From Gammaproteobacteria bacterium (GTDB lineage: Bacteria; Pseudomonadota; Gammaproteobacteria; Acidiferrobacterales; Sulfurifustaceae): a stretch of DNA of 64,000 nucleotides. The notes under the pieces were generated by a model, which was not told the DNA's origin, did not search any database, and was given only the letters and a program-made list of their open reading frames with translations. Numbering within the stretch: the first letter of the stretch is position 1; each line of letters opens with the position of its first letter. The DNA lies in assembly GCA_016199745.1 (NCBI GenBank), contig JACQFZ010000057.1, positions 1 through 64,000 of the forward strand, read 5' to 3'. The position numbers and the translations under genes were made by a program. Positions 55,430 through 64,000 of this stretch are shown here, in pieces.

Positions 55430-55831
55430 ACCGAACACCTCCCAGGTGACTTATTGTTATGTGCGGTCGCTGGACGGTTCAGCCGTCGTATTGCGATACG
55501 CGCTGGGCCGAAGGTAGAAACTCGCGTGCCGCTCGAACAGGGGGTAACGGATTGACGGTTCGATTACCTAGATGGGTGGTGAACAATCGATGCCGGTGCA
55601 AAATTTTCTATGATCCTGCGCCTTCGTCATTACCGGCCAGCCCTCGTCAGCCGATGTCACCGGGCGGGTTTCATCTCGCTACCCCCTTTTCTTAATTTTT
55701 ACATCCCACTCGCCGATCGATCGGCGAGTGGGTGCTTTGTAAGAAATAAATAGGTGCGCGCCTGCCGGCGGAACAGGGCGCAACGGATCTGCGGTTAACC
55801 CGTCGCGGTGGGCGGCCGCCGGCGCTTATTT
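55430..55831. other. Gene-free spacer with a 28-bp perfect palindrome
   Basis: 400 bp between the lipoprotein promoter side and the end of hslU. The only structure seen is 55705-55732, a perfect 28-bp palindrome centred on GATCGATC (CCCACTCGCCGATC and its complement). It lacks a T-run, so it is either a weak terminator of hslU or a protein-binding site. Confidence 0.6.
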
Positions 55832-57172
55832 CTACAAGATGTACCGCGCTAAATCTTCGTTCTTCACCAAGCTCGCGAGGTGCTGATTGACGTAAGCCGA
55901 GTCGATCGCCATGGACTGACCACTACGATCAGCCGCCTCGAACGAAATCGTCTCCAGCAACCGCTCCATCACCGTATGCAACCGACGCGCGCCGATGTTC
56001 TCGGTACGCTCGTTCACCTCGAACGCCACTTCGGCGATGCGGCGCACGCCGTCGGGCGTGAACTCGAGTTTGAGCCCTTCGGTAGCAAGCAACGCCGAGT
56101 ATTGCTCCGTTAACGCCGCATCGGGCTCGGTCAGAATGCGGACGAAGTCTTCGGCGTTGAGCGCCGTCAACTCGACGCGGATCGGCAGACGGCCCTGCAA
56201 CTCGGGAATCAAATCCGACGGCTTCGCCATGTGGAACGCGCCGGAGGCGATGAACAAGATGTGATCGGTACGAACCATGCCGTACTTGGTCGATACCGTG
56301 CTGCCCTCCACCAGTGGCAGCAGATCGCGTTGCACGCCTTCGCGCGAGACATCCGGGCCCTGCGTTTCCGAGCGGCCGGCAATCTTGTCGATTTCGTCGA
56401 TAAAGACGATGCCATGCTGCTCAACACGCTGCACCGCCCGCAGCTTGATATCGTCTTCATTGAGCAAACGCGCCGCTTCTTCCTCGGTCAACAGCTTCTT
56501 GGCATCCTTGACCTTCACCTTGCGCGGGCGCGTACGGCGGCCGCCTAAGTTCTGGAACATGCTTTGCAGCTGGCTGGTCATCTCTTCCATGCCGGGCGGT
56601 GCGAAGATCTCGACACCCATGCCGGGCGTGCTGACCTCGACTTCGATCTCCTGCTCGTCGATCTCGCCCTCGCGCAGCTTCTTACGAAAACGCTGCCGTG
56701 CCGGACCGTCGTCGGTGGCACGCGCCTCGCCGGCGGCAAAACCCATTTCGCGTGACGGCGGCACAAGGATGTCGAGGATCCGATCCTCAGCAGCGTCCTC
56801 GGCGCGGGTACGCACCTTCTCCATGTCGGAGACCCGGATCAGCTTGACCGCGGCCTCGACCAAATCGCGAATAATGGAATCGACGTCGCGGCCGACATAG
56901 CCGACCTCGGTGAACTTGGTGGCCTCGACCTTAATGAACGGCGCGTTCGCCAACCGCGCCAACCGGCGGGCGATTTCAGTCTTGCCGACGCCGGTCGGGC
57001 CGATCATCAGAATATTTTTCGGGGTGATCTCGTTGCGTAGCTCCTCGTCGGTCACCTGCATGCGCCGCCAGCGGTTACGCAGGGCGATGGAAACCGCGCG
57101 CTTGGCGGCGGCCTGACCGATGATGTGCTTGTCGAGCTCTTGGACGATCTCGCGGGGGGTCATCTCACTCAT
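55832..57172 (-). CDS. hslU: HslUV protease ATPase subunit HslU (ClpY)
   Basis: 446 aa. AAA+ unfoldase that feeds HslV. N-terminal [34 protein letters not shown], Walker [18 protein letters not shown] (~57), the I-domain (~110-240) with the pore-adjacent insert, Walker [15 protein letters not shown], and the C-terminal [12 protein letters not shown] that docks into HslV. It starts 1 nt after the hslV stop. Confidence 0.97.
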   Translation of the reverse strand: MSEMTPREIVQELDKHIIGQAAAKRAVSIALRNRWRRMQVTDEELRNEITPKNILMIGPTGVGKTEIARRLARLANAPFIKVEATKFTEVGYVGRDVDSIIRDLVEAAVKLIRVSDMEKVRTRAEDAAEDRILDILVPPSREMGFAAGEARATDDGPARQRFRKKLREGEIDEQEIEVEVSTPGMGVEIFAPPGMEEMTSQLQSMFQNLGGRRTRPRKVKVKDAKKLLTEEEAARLLNEDDIKLRAVQRVEQHGIVFIDEIDKIAGRSETQGPDVSREGVQRDLLPLVEGSTVSTKYGMVRTDHILFIASGAFHMAKPSDLIPELQGRLPIRVELTALNAEDFVRILTEPDAALTEQYSALLATEGLKLEFTPDGVRRIAEVAFEVNERTENIGARRLHTVMERLLETISFEAADRSGQSMAIDSAYVNQHLASLVKNEDLARYIL

Positions 57173-57173
57173 A

Positions 57174-57710
57174 CTAAATTGTTAACTCCTCGATCGTCAG
57201 GTTGCGGTTGGTATAGATGCAAATGTCGGCGGCAATGCCGAGCGCGTGCTCGACAATGGCGCGGGCATCGAGCTCGCTGTGTTCGAGCAAGGCACGGGCG
57301 GCGGCTTGGGCGTACGGTCCGCCGGAGCCGATGGCGAGCAGGCCGGCCTCAGGCTCGACCACGTCACCCTGCCCGGAAATGATGAGCGACGCGGTGCGGT
57401 CGGCGACGATCAACATCGCCTCCAGCCGCCGCAACAGCCGGTCGGTACGCCAATCCTTCGCCAGCTCGACCGCCGACCGCGCCAGATGACCCTGATGTTT
57501 TTCCAGCTTGGCTTCGAATCGCTCGAACAACGTGAACGCGTCGGCCGTGCCACCGGCGAAGCCGGCCAATACTTGATCCTTGTATAAACGCCGAACCTTG
57601 CGCGCATTCGCTTTCATGACGGTATTGCCGAGCGACACTTGGCCATCACCGCCGATCACTACTCGTCCGTTTCGACGGACCGACAAAATGGTTGTTCCGT
57701 GAATTTCCAT
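57174..57710 (-). CDS. hslV: HslUV protease proteolytic subunit HslV (ClpQ)
   Basis: 178 aa. Proteasome-like peptidase. The catalytic N-terminal Thr is exposed by removal of a short propeptide ([29 protein letters not shown]). [30 protein letters not shown] is the conserved C-terminal region. Forms the 12-mer core of HslUV. No clear sigma-32 promoter is visible upstream, though the operon is heat-regulated in relatives. Confidence 0.97.
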   Translation of the reverse strand: MEIHGTTILSVRRNGRVVIGGDGQVSLGNTVMKANARKVRRLYKDQVLAGFAGGTADAFTLFERFEAKLEKHQGHLARSAVELAKDWRTDRLLRRLEAMLIVADRTASLIISGQGDVVEPEAGLLAIGSGGPYAQAAARALLEHSELDARAIVEHALGIAADICIYTNRNLTIEELTI

Positions 57711-58300
57711 ACTTCGTTATGCCTCGTGAAAAACGTTTGTAGTGTAACTCCGTCTCTCGATTCGCCTTCCTTTGAAAAGAGAGGGTTAGTACAGAGGCAT
57801 GATCGACCCGGGCGCGATAACCTGCCCCGCGCCGATGCTCTTGCAGACTCCCTTACCCTCCCCGTTCCCGGGAACAGCAGGATGCCTTGTTAAACGAGAC
57901 GAACGTTGATCGCTCTCCCTGGTTCGCTCAATGCTCCCACGATGACCAACTTTCAAGTCGGCGCGACATCATCAACGTCAGGTGACGACGACTCGCCGAC
58001 AAATTTCATTTCTACGTTGTCGACCTCATTTTCATCTGCTATAAAGCCGATCAACATAAGCATCCGTGTTAGCCTTCATCGACTGCAGTCCCGTCCTCGG
58101 TAGCGATAAGCTGCCAGCCCTTCTTTTCCCTTTGCAAAACCTTAGCGGTTTACCGGCCGTTACCGCTGCGCCTACGCCAGGATCGCCAGCGTCCGCGTGA
58201 ACCCTCGACCCAATTTGTCCTCCCCGATGTCAGCGACGGCAACCGCCGGCGGCGGCGCGTGGGCGGACGTCAACCCAGAGCACCCTACAAGGAGTCCCTG
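57711..58300. other. Gene-free region between hslV and the DUF2156 gene
   Basis: 590 bp of divergent intergenic DNA. It should hold the hslVU promoter and that of the gene at 58301. I see no convincing RNA gene, repeat or conserved ORF. Confidence 0.5.
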
Positions 58301-59356
58301 ATGCTCAGCCAAACCGAAGAACCTCCGCAAACTAGCGTGGGCACGCTTGCCCGAATTGAGCGTGCCCCAACCCCAGCCGCGCCGACAGCGGAACTGCTGG
58401 CGCCGACGTTTCCGCGTCACTATTTGTCCATCGAAGGACACAAGCTCTACCCTTTCACTATCGAAGCCAAACCGACGTTCGACCGCTACGCCCGGTCGGT
58501 CGCTGCCCCGCTCTCCGATTACACCTTCGCCAACAACATCATTTGGCTGTCGCAGAAAAGCGGCTTCTACCAGATCATCGAAGATTGCTTCTGCCTGTTC
58601 AGCCTGAACGGACAGTGCCTGACCCTGTTGTTGCCGCCCCTCGGCGCGCCAGACCGTCAGGCGGCGGCGCTGTCGGCCTGCTTCGAGATCATGGACCACT
58701 ACAACCCGAGCCCATACTTAAGCCTGGTTGAGTTCGTCTATCCCGAATTTACTCAACAGCTCGACAGCGAGCGCTGGTTGATCGAGCGCAGCTTGCCGGA
58801 CTACATCTACCGGACCGAAGACTTGATCGAGCTAAAGGGCAATGCCTACAAGACCAAGCGCAGCGAAATCAACCAATTCCGTCGCACCTACCCAGACCAC
58901 CATATGGAGATCTTGGGACCGCAGCATTGGGACGGTATCCGCGGGCTGATCGATACCTGGCTGCGCAACCGGCTCAAATACTTGAGCGCCGACGCCATCG
59001 CCGACTTCTTCTATACGGTCGAGCAAGAGCGCCGCGCTATCGAGCGCGCGTTAGAGCACTACGACACCCTCAAGCTTTCCGGCCTCTGCCTCATCATCAG
59101 CGGCAAGCTCGAAGGCTTCACCTTCGGCGACCACATCACGCCCGACGTCGGCAATGTTCTGGTCGAGAAGACCAACTTCGCCATCCCGGGATCGGCGCAG
59201 TACCTGTTCCGCGAATACGCCAAGACCTTCCGCAGCTGTACCTACATCAACGTCGGCGACGACCTTGGCCTCGAAAACCTGCGGCGGGTAAAGATGAGCT
59301 ACCGCCCGGCGCTGTTCGGCGAGAAGGTCATGCTGCGGCACAATCCGGCGAGCTGA
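58301..59356 (+). CDS. DUF2156 / phosphatidylglycerol lysyltransferase C-domain protein
   Basis: 351 aa. ATG 58301 with AAGGAG 6 nt upstream. It has the DUF2156 fold (two GNAT-like halves): FANNIIWLSQKSGFYQIIEDCFCLFSLNGQCLTLLLPPLG, LKGNAYKTKRSEINQFRRTYPDHHMEIL, and the donor-site half SGLCLIISGKLEGFTFGDHI...TNFAIPGSAQYLFREYAKTF...INVGDDLGLENLRRVKMSYRP. Membrane-bound MprF enzymes use this domain to transfer Lys from tRNA to phosphatidylglycerol. This soluble version has no transmembrane part, so its acceptor is unknown. It is followed 2 bp later by a GNAT acetyltransferase. Confidence 0.85.
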   Translation: MLSQTEEPPQTSVGTLARIERAPTPAAPTAELLAPTFPRHYLSIEGHKLYPFTIEAKPTFDRYARSVAAPLSDYTFANNIIWLSQKSGFYQIIEDCFCLFSLNGQCLTLLLPPLGAPDRQAAALSACFEIMDHYNPSPYLSLVEFVYPEFTQQLDSERWLIERSLPDYIYRTEDLIELKGNAYKTKRSEINQFRRTYPDHHMEILGPQHWDGIRGLIDTWLRNRLKYLSADAIADFFYTVEQERRAIERALEHYDTLKLSGLCLIISGKLEGFTFGDHITPDVGNVLVEKTNFAIPGSAQYLFREYAKTFRSCTYINVGDDLGLENLRRVKMSYRPALFGEKVMLRHNPAS

Positions 59357-59358
59357 GC

Positions 59359-59823
59359 ATGCCGAGGTTTACGCTGCGCCGCGCTCGGCTCAGCGATATC
59401 GACGCGCTCCTGGAGTTGGAGCGCGTCTTTCCCACCGACCGCCTCAGTCGCCGCAGCTTCCAACACCTGCTCCTGCGCGCCCACGCCGACGTCTGGATCG
59501 GCGTCCTCGGCGACCACCTGGTTGCCAACATCGCCGTGCTGTATCGCGCCGACTCGAAGCGCGCGCGTATCTACTCGCTAGTTGTCGCCCCCGCCGCCCG
59601 TGGCCGCGGCATCGCCCAGACGTTGTTGGCGCTGGCGGAGAAATCGGCGCGCCGACGCGGGCGTGAGCGACTGTATCTCGAAGTGCGCCTGGACAATCGC
59701 GCGGCGATCGCACTCTATCGCAAGCTTGGCTATCAGCGGCGGCAGCGGCTTCCGGGGTTTTATGAGGACGGGACGGATGCGTTGCGGCTGGAGAAAAATC
59801 TACGACGCGAACGTCGGCCGTAA
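59359..59823 (+). CDS. GNAT-family N-acetyltransferase (RimI-like)
   Basis: 154 aa, ATG 59359, 2 bp after the previous stop and so in the same transcript. FTLRRARLSDIDALLELERVFPTDRLSRRSFQHLL is the usual N-terminus, SLVVAPAARGRGIAQTLLALAE is the acetyl-CoA loop (R-G-R-G-I-A), and LEVRLDNRAAIALYRKLGYQRRQRLPGFYEDGTDAL matches RimI-type enzymes. The substrate may be a protein N-terminus or a small amine. Pairing with the DUF2156 gene suggests a joint function (inference). Confidence 0.9.
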   Translation: MPRFTLRRARLSDIDALLELERVFPTDRLSRRSFQHLLLRAHADVWIGVLGDHLVANIAVLYRADSKRARIYSLVVAPAARGRGIAQTLLALAEKSARRRGRERLYLEVRLDNRAAIALYRKLGYQRRQRLPGFYEDGTDALRLEKNLRRERRP

Positions 59824-59824
59824 G

Positions 59825-59927
59825 CCTCTCCCCTTGCGGGAGAGGGGCCGGGGGAGAGGGGGATTAATACAGATCCATTTGCCTCCCCCTCTCCCTTGTT
59901 CCCTCTCCCGCAAGGGGAGAGGGAGAC
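59825..59927. repeat. Double CCCTCTCCC-type palindromic repeat
   Basis: CCTCTCCCCTTGCGGGAGAG... and CCCTCTCCCGCAAGGGGAGA flank a short spacer, between the convergent GNAT and M48 protease genes, the same setting as at 42874. Confidence 0.75.
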
Positions 59928-60003
59928 GTGATCTGATATGTCTGAAGAATTTCGACAGGTTGGGACGCCGGACAGCAGCAAGAGAAAAACCACTCGACCC
60001 GCG

Positions 60004-61959
60004 CTAAATCCCTCCGCTACTGACCATCGGCTTGGCACCGCCACCCCCCGCATTATCCATCACCGACAACGGCGGCAACGGACAATGCAAGCTCGCACAG
60101 ATCACCCGCAGCAATTCCACCTCACCCAAACTGATCTGCCGATCATGCAGAATCGTCGCCACCAGCGCTTCTATCAGCGCCTGCTTGGAAAGTGGTGTTA
60201 CTGCATCTAGCCGCGTTAACGCGCGATCGAGCGGCGCAACCCAAGGATCCGGCGGATCGTATACCGGGACATCCGCCCCAAACAGCGGCCCGATGCCAGC
60301 GTCGTAGGCACGATGTGCCGTAAATTTGTCGGTGCTGCCGGCGCGCGCGACCAGGGCAAACAAAATACCAACCTCATTGCGCACGGCCTTTAGTTTTAAC
60401 AATGCACCCATACTAGCTGACGGCGGCGTTGCGGCTTCCAGCAATTGCAACCGCATCAGCCGTACAAAGGCGTAATCGAGAAAATCGAAGCGCCCATCCA
60501 TGCGACTGATCTCGTCGATCGCCGCGATCAGGGTTTGCAACTCGGCACGTGAGCGTTGCCGCAATGTCGGAAAGACAAGCTCGAGCAATAACAATCGCGA
60601 CTGCGGTGGGCAGGCGTCGGTCATGGCGACGACCGCTTCCAGATGCGGACGCAACGCGTCCGGCAGTTGCTGCCGCAGCCGCGCGATTTCTCGCGCGCGC
60701 TCGCCGGCCTCTCGGTTCAGCGCCAATGCCAACGCCAGGCTCGGCGCATACGCTTGCGAATGCGCGGCGCGACGCAGGGACTCCGGTATCGCTGCTTGGT
60801 TTTGCATGGCCGCCTGCCACTGCGCTTCCGTCGGATGGCCCATGCTGGCGATGACCGACGCCGGCGACAGGATCGATGTGATCGGTGGCACCACCAACAA
60901 TGCCGCGCGCGGCGCCTCTATTACCACCGGCGACAATTTGATGCGCCCGATTTCGGCGGGATCGAAATGCCGATCGATCGCCTTGATGCGGCTCAGCAAC
61001 GGCGGATGCGTGGCGAAGAATTGGTCGAACATTTTGCGGCCGTCGGCGATCAACATGTGACCGACTTCGTCGACATTGGCATGCCGTAAAGTGCCCTGAA
61101 ACGGTGTTGCCGCAATTTTCTTCAACGCTCCCGCTAAACCATCTGGATGGCGGGTAAATTGCACCGCCGAAGCATCGGCTAACCATTCGCGCGAACGCGA
61201 TACCGCCGTCTGAATCAGGCGCCCCAAAAAAAGGCCGAGATAACCGATCACAGTAAGCGCGATGCCCGGCGCCAGCGCCACTACCCCAAACCGAACGTCG
61301 CTGGACTCACTGGCCCCGCGGAGAATAAACCGGCCGACTAGACCGATGACCATGATTCCATATAACACGCCGATGAGTTGGGTATTGAGACGCGTATCGC
61401 CATTGAGGATATGGCTGAACTCATGACCGATGACGCCCTGCAACTCGTCTCGGTTCAGCCGTACCAACGCGCCGCGGGTGACGGCGATGGCAGCGTCGGT
61501 CGGGCGAAAGCCGGCGGCGAAAGCGTTGATCCCATCTTCCTGTTCGAGGACGTAAATCTGCGGCACCGGCAGGCCGGCGGCTAGCGCCATCTCCTCGACG
61601 ACGTTCAGCAACAGCTGATACGACGGCTCATGCGTCGATGGGTCGACCAGCGTCCCCCCCAAACTGCGCGCGACCCCACCGCCACCGCTCGTTAATGCCG
61701 CCATGCGCCAAACCACCGCACCGGCGACGAAACTACCCACCGCGAATGTCGTCCAGAGCAATGTCCGCGGATGGTCGCGCACCCAGGCGCCGAAAGGCAT
61801 GACGATTTTTGGAACGGATTGCGTGTCGTCCCAAATGTAGAGCGTGAAGAGAATCGCCACGTCAGCGGCGATGACAACCGCCGTCGCTGCGAGCACGAAT
61901 AACAAAAGAAAAATCGTCGTGCGGTGACGGGCGTGCTGCTGCTGCTCGAAAAAATTCAT
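60004..61959 (-). CDS. M48-family membrane metalloprotease (HtpX-like) with C-terminal extension
   Basis: 651 aa from MNFFEQQQHARHRT, the common family start (ATG 61965 two codons upstream is possible). Two N-terminal transmembrane helices (~17-45 and ~65-90) precede the zinc protease domain with VIGHEFSHILNGDTRLN (HExxH) and further helices around ~195-245. A ~300-residue cytosolic helical extension follows (...LIAAIDEISRMDGRFDFLDYAFVRLMRL..., resembling a TerB-like fold). It may degrade damaged membrane proteins. Encoded right behind lemA, a very common pair. Convergent with the GNAT gene. Confidence 0.9.
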   Translation of the reverse strand: MNFFEQQQHARHRTTIFLLLFVLAATAVVIAADVAILFTLYIWDDTQSVPKIVMPFGAWVRDHPRTLLWTTFAVGSFVAGAVVWRMAALTSGGGGVARSLGGTLVDPSTHEPSYQLLLNVVEEMALAAGLPVPQIYVLEQEDGINAFAAGFRPTDAAIAVTRGALVRLNRDELQGVIGHEFSHILNGDTRLNTQLIGVLYGIMVIGLVGRFILRGASESSDVRFGVVALAPGIALTVIGYLGLFLGRLIQTAVSRSREWLADASAVQFTRHPDGLAGALKKIAATPFQGTLRHANVDEVGHMLIADGRKMFDQFFATHPPLLSRIKAIDRHFDPAEIGRIKLSPVVIEAPRAALLVVPPITSILSPASVIASMGHPTEAQWQAAMQNQAAIPESLRRAAHSQAYAPSLALALALNREAGERAREIARLRQQLPDALRPHLEAVVAMTDACPPQSRLLLLELVFPTLRQRSRAELQTLIAAIDEISRMDGRFDFLDYAFVRLMRLQLLEAATPPSASMGALLKLKAVRNEVGILFALVARAGSTDKFTAHRAYDAGIGPLFGADVPVYDPPDPWVAPLDRALTRLDAVTPLSKQALIEALVATILHDRQISLGEVELLRVICASLHCPLPPLSVMDNAGGGGAKPMVSSGGI

Positions 61960-61989
61960 GGGCATGTGCCCGTAGCAACCGCCGTCTCG

Positions 61990-62574
61990 TTAAAACGCCA
62001 CTTTCGGCACCGCGCGCTTGGCGACGTCTTCGATCTCGAGCATCGTCGCCGGCGTGAATTGAAAGGTGTTGGCAATCACTGAACTGGGAAACATCTCGCG
62101 CGCGTTGTTGTATTCCATCACCGAATCGTTATACGCCTGCCGCGCGAAGGCAACGCGGTTCTCGGTGCTGGTCAACTCTTCCGACAACTGCATCATGTTC
62201 TGATTGGCCTTGAGGTCCGGATACGCCTCGGCCACCGCCATCAACCGCCCGAGCACCCCGGTCAATGCCCCTTCGGCACCGCTCAATTGCTTGACTGCAT
62301 CGCTACTGGTCGGATCCGCCACTGCCGTCTTCAACGCCGCCACCGCCGAATTCCTGGCGGCAATGACCGCCTCGAGCGTTTGCCGCTCGTGCTTCATGTA
62401 ACCCTTGGCGGTCTCGACTAGATTGGGGATCAAATCGTACCGGCGCGTTAGCTGCACATCGATCTGGGCGAAGGCGTTCTTAACACGATTGCGCAGCGTA
62501 ACGAGACGATTGAACAGACTGATGACAAAGAAAAGCAGCGCCGCAATAACAACAAGAACGATCAAGCCGACCAT
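61990..62574 (-). CDS. LemA family protein
   Basis: 194 aa, ATG 62574 with AGGAGG 4 nt upstream (the frame extension to 62601 is not needed). One N-terminal transmembrane helix (VGLIVLVVIAALLFFVISLF), then the LemA coiled-coil domain (NRVKNAFAQIDVQLTRRYDLIPNLVETAKGYMKHERQTLEAVIAARNSA ... YPDLKANQNMMQLSEELTSTENRVAFARQAYNDSVMEYNNARE). The cytoplasmic or periplasmic role is unclear. Probably a partner of the M48 protease encoded 30 bp downstream. Confidence 0.94.
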   Translation of the reverse strand: MVGLIVLVVIAALLFFVISLFNRLVTLRNRVKNAFAQIDVQLTRRYDLIPNLVETAKGYMKHERQTLEAVIAARNSAVAALKTAVADPTSSDAVKQLSGAEGALTGVLGRLMAVAEAYPDLKANQNMMQLSEELTSTENRVAFARQAYNDSVMEYNNAREMFPSSVIANTFQFTPATMLEIEDVAKRAVPKVAF

Positions 62575-62648
62575 CGCGCCTCCTATTGTTGTGAGACCCA
62601 ACAGACCGTTGCAGTCTACTGGAGGAGTATAGACGGCTGAACCTCTGG

Positions 62649-62681
62649 AACCGGCCCCTTCTGCGGTGAAAGGGCCGGGTT
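62649..62681 (-). terminator. Hairpin after the methyltransferase gene
   Basis: On the minus strand AACCCGGCCCTTTCACCGCA pairs into GAAGGGGCCGGTT. It is a strong stem without a long T-run, located between the methyltransferase stop and lemA. Confidence 0.5.
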
Positions 62682-62688
62682 ACGACAA

Positions 62689-63537
62689 CTAGCTGGTGCC
62701 CGTCGCCGTTCCCGCCATGCGCCGCTTTAAAGAACCGTACAGTCCCGGCGCATGCTCTTTCAACATCCGCGCCACCGTCGGCCGAAACTGCTTGCGCATA
62801 TACATCGGGTTCCACCATTTGTGGTATCGATAGGCCGACTGACGCAGCGTCGATTGGAACAACAACCCCTCGTTCTCGTGCAACGTTAATTCGCCGCGCC
62901 GTTCTTCCGGTAACAAAATAGCGAGTGCCAAGCCACACCACATTTGCCGAAACTGACCCGGCTTCTCGCGCGTGACGAAACGGCCGGGAACGAAATCAAG
63001 CTCGACATGGTGCACGTGCGGATTCGCCGCCCATTTCGCTCGCTTCATACCGCGTCGGCAGCCCGGATTGAAACTGTCGTGCATCACGACGTAAAGCGGG
63101 CGCTTGGGTCGATACCGTAAAACGCTTTCGATATCGCGCCGGACACCATCTTCGCTGTGATCGGCGTCGATCAAGATGAAATCGAGCGGCGCACCGGTGG
63201 TTTGAAGACGATCGAGCAACGCCGGTAGTTCCACACCGGAGTCGCCGATGACGAACTCGACGTTAGGAAATTGCGGCGCATAACGCTCGGCGCACGAAGG
63301 ATCGATGTCGAGCGCATATACCTTAGCAGCGTTGGCGGAGAGAATAGCCAAACTGCCGGCGCGATAAACGCCGACCTCGATGGCGCATTGCGGTTTGAGA
63401 TTGCGCACGAGCGTTTGCAATGTACCGCGTTCGGCATCAGTCATCAGCCAGTCATCGTGCGTGCTACCGGTACGTTGCGTCAGCTGTGCCGTCGTTGTCG
63501 GCAAATGAATAGAACGATCGAGAAGTTCAAACGCCAT
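62689..63537 (-). CDS. Class I SAM-dependent methyltransferase
   Basis: 282 aa. The Rossmann core is CAIEVGVYRAGSLAILSANAAKVYALDIDPSCAERY (motif I and acidic SAM-binding Asp), VEFVIGDSGVELPALL, and FILIDADHSEDGVRRDIESVL (motif IV with metal-binding-type DADHS), followed by VVMHDSFNPG. This is the Methyltransf_24-like pattern found in O- or sugar-modifying enzymes of surface polysaccharide and rhamnosyl clusters. The C-terminal 100 residues are basic and aromatic. The substrate is unknown. Preceded by a GDSL/SGNH hydrolase gene in the same direction. Confidence 0.85.
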   Translation of the reverse strand: MAFELLDRSIHLPTTTAQLTQRTGSTHDDWLMTDAERGTLQTLVRNLKPQCAIEVGVYRAGSLAILSANAAKVYALDIDPSCAERYAPQFPNVEFVIGDSGVELPALLDRLQTTGAPLDFILIDADHSEDGVRRDIESVLRYRPKRPLYVVMHDSFNPGCRRGMKRAKWAANPHVHHVELDFVPGRFVTREKPGQFRQMWCGLALAILLPEERRGELTLHENEGLLFQSTLRQSAYRYHKWWNPMYMRKQFRPTVARMLKEHAPGLYGSLKRRMAGTATGTS

Positions 63538-63578
63538 AAGTACTCCTCCAAGTTATCGCGCGCGTCATAGACGTCGTC

Positions 63579-64000
63579 TTAAGGGCAGGTCGGCAACCCG
63601 AGATATTTCGGGCCGACGTTGCTCGTATTGGTTAAATCCGCTTTCCATTTGTTGGCCATTTTTTCGTAGCCAACTTCATTCGGGTGATAATTGTCGGACA
63701 TGTCGCCAGTGGGGGGTGTGCCGGAGCCATAATTGATACCGGCACCCGCATACATATCGACCAACAAGACACTAGGGCCTTTAGATCCGCGGTTAGCCAC
63801 CATCGCGGCGACTTGGTTATTGAAATCAGCAACCGGCCGGTCCGATGAAAAGCCCGGCACATCACCAATAATTCTGGCGAGAAACACCGTCATCGGGTGA
63901 TTTGCTTTTTGCCACTCATCAATCTTATCTAAAGCGACTCTTACACCGTCAACTCGCCCGGCAACGCCGGTCGCATCAAGGTTACCGAGATCATTGGTAC
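63579..64000 (-). CDS. SGNH/GDSL hydrolase, C-terminal part (runs off the window)
   Basis: The last ~139 residues. The window edge cuts within block III (TNDLGNLDATGV; the full G-T-N-D is complete if the base order continues GG at the edge). KIDEWQKANHPMTVFLARIIGDVPGF follows. Block V is SDNYHPNEVGYEKMANKW with the catalytic Asp-x-x-His. Lipase/esterase-type enzymes of this family often deacetylate polysaccharides. The N-terminus with the catalytic Ser is outside the window. A Cys near the end (LPTCP) suggests export. Confidence 0.85.
   Translation of the reverse strand, partial: TNDLGNLDATGVAGRVDGVRVALDKIDEWQKANHPMTVFLARIIGDVPGFSSDRPVADFNNQVAAMVANRGSKGPSVLLVDMYAGAGINYGSGTPPTGDMSDNYHPNEVGYEKMANKWKADLTNTSNVGPKYLGLPTCP

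Overview
The window looks like chromosome from a high-GC gammaproteobacterium. The evidence is the housekeeping order ychF-pth-rplY-prs-tRNA-Gln-ispE-lolB on one strand, with hemA-prfA-prmC-(OMP)-moeB divergent from it, plus slmA overlapping argB, hslV-hslU and lemA-M48 protease. I cannot name a genus.

Layout. 1-121 is the tail of an IS4-type transposase. 242-12354 is a co-directional surface cluster: a small secreted DUF11-like protein, an 879-aa repeat protein, a ~1,970-aa protein ending in an outer-membrane beta-barrel, and a 954-aa SdrD-B/DUF11-type protein, followed by a dCache-HAMP-GAF sensor whose GGDEF domain is cut off. 14104-27556 is a composite genomic island ending at tRNA-Met. 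Its left part is one co-directional operon: type III restriction subunit (res), RhuM-family protein, type III methyltransferase (mod, frameshifted), a diadenylate-cyclase-fold protein (frameshifted, catalytic motif altered) and the first residues of a RecB-like nuclease. Its right part is a 4.3-kb element bounded by a 48-bp copy of the tRNA-Met 3' half. That element carries a single 1,229-aa superfamily-1 helicase with a coiled-coil insert and no integrase. 27669-43600 is conserved core: translation (ychF, pth, rplY, prfA, prmC), PRPP and isoprenoid synthesis, lipoprotein targeting, haem synthesis, a CstA-like transporter, moeB, slmA and argB.

44659-55429 is a rearranged accessory segment. 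A small heat-shock protein gene with a sigma-32-type promoter lies beside a beta-helix lipoprotein gene that is split by a 2.27-kb insertion (IS4 remnant, RHH-GNAT toxin-antitoxin) between 116-bp direct repeats. Then come a thioredoxin/cytochrome c/copper-monooxygenase fusion, two copies of a hairpin mobile repeat (one with an 8 x 16-bp tandem array), a BrnT toxin with two related small downstream ORFs, and a second beta-helix lipoprotein gene abutting a leftover hsp20 3' end. 55832-64000 returns to core-like genes: hslUV, a DUF2156 protein with a GNAT partner, M48 protease with LemA, a SAM methyltransferase and a partial SGNH hydrolase.

Two families of palindromic repeats (CCCTCTCCC...GGGAGAGGG and ATTCCCGC...GCGGGAAT) are scattered through intergenic spaces, and two copies sit inside reading frames of the surface cluster. 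The strongest candidates for undescribed biology are the tRNA-Met island (res-RhuM-mod-DAC operon and the helicase-only element) and a run of five hairpins with mostly GGA-type loops directly behind tRNA-Gln.
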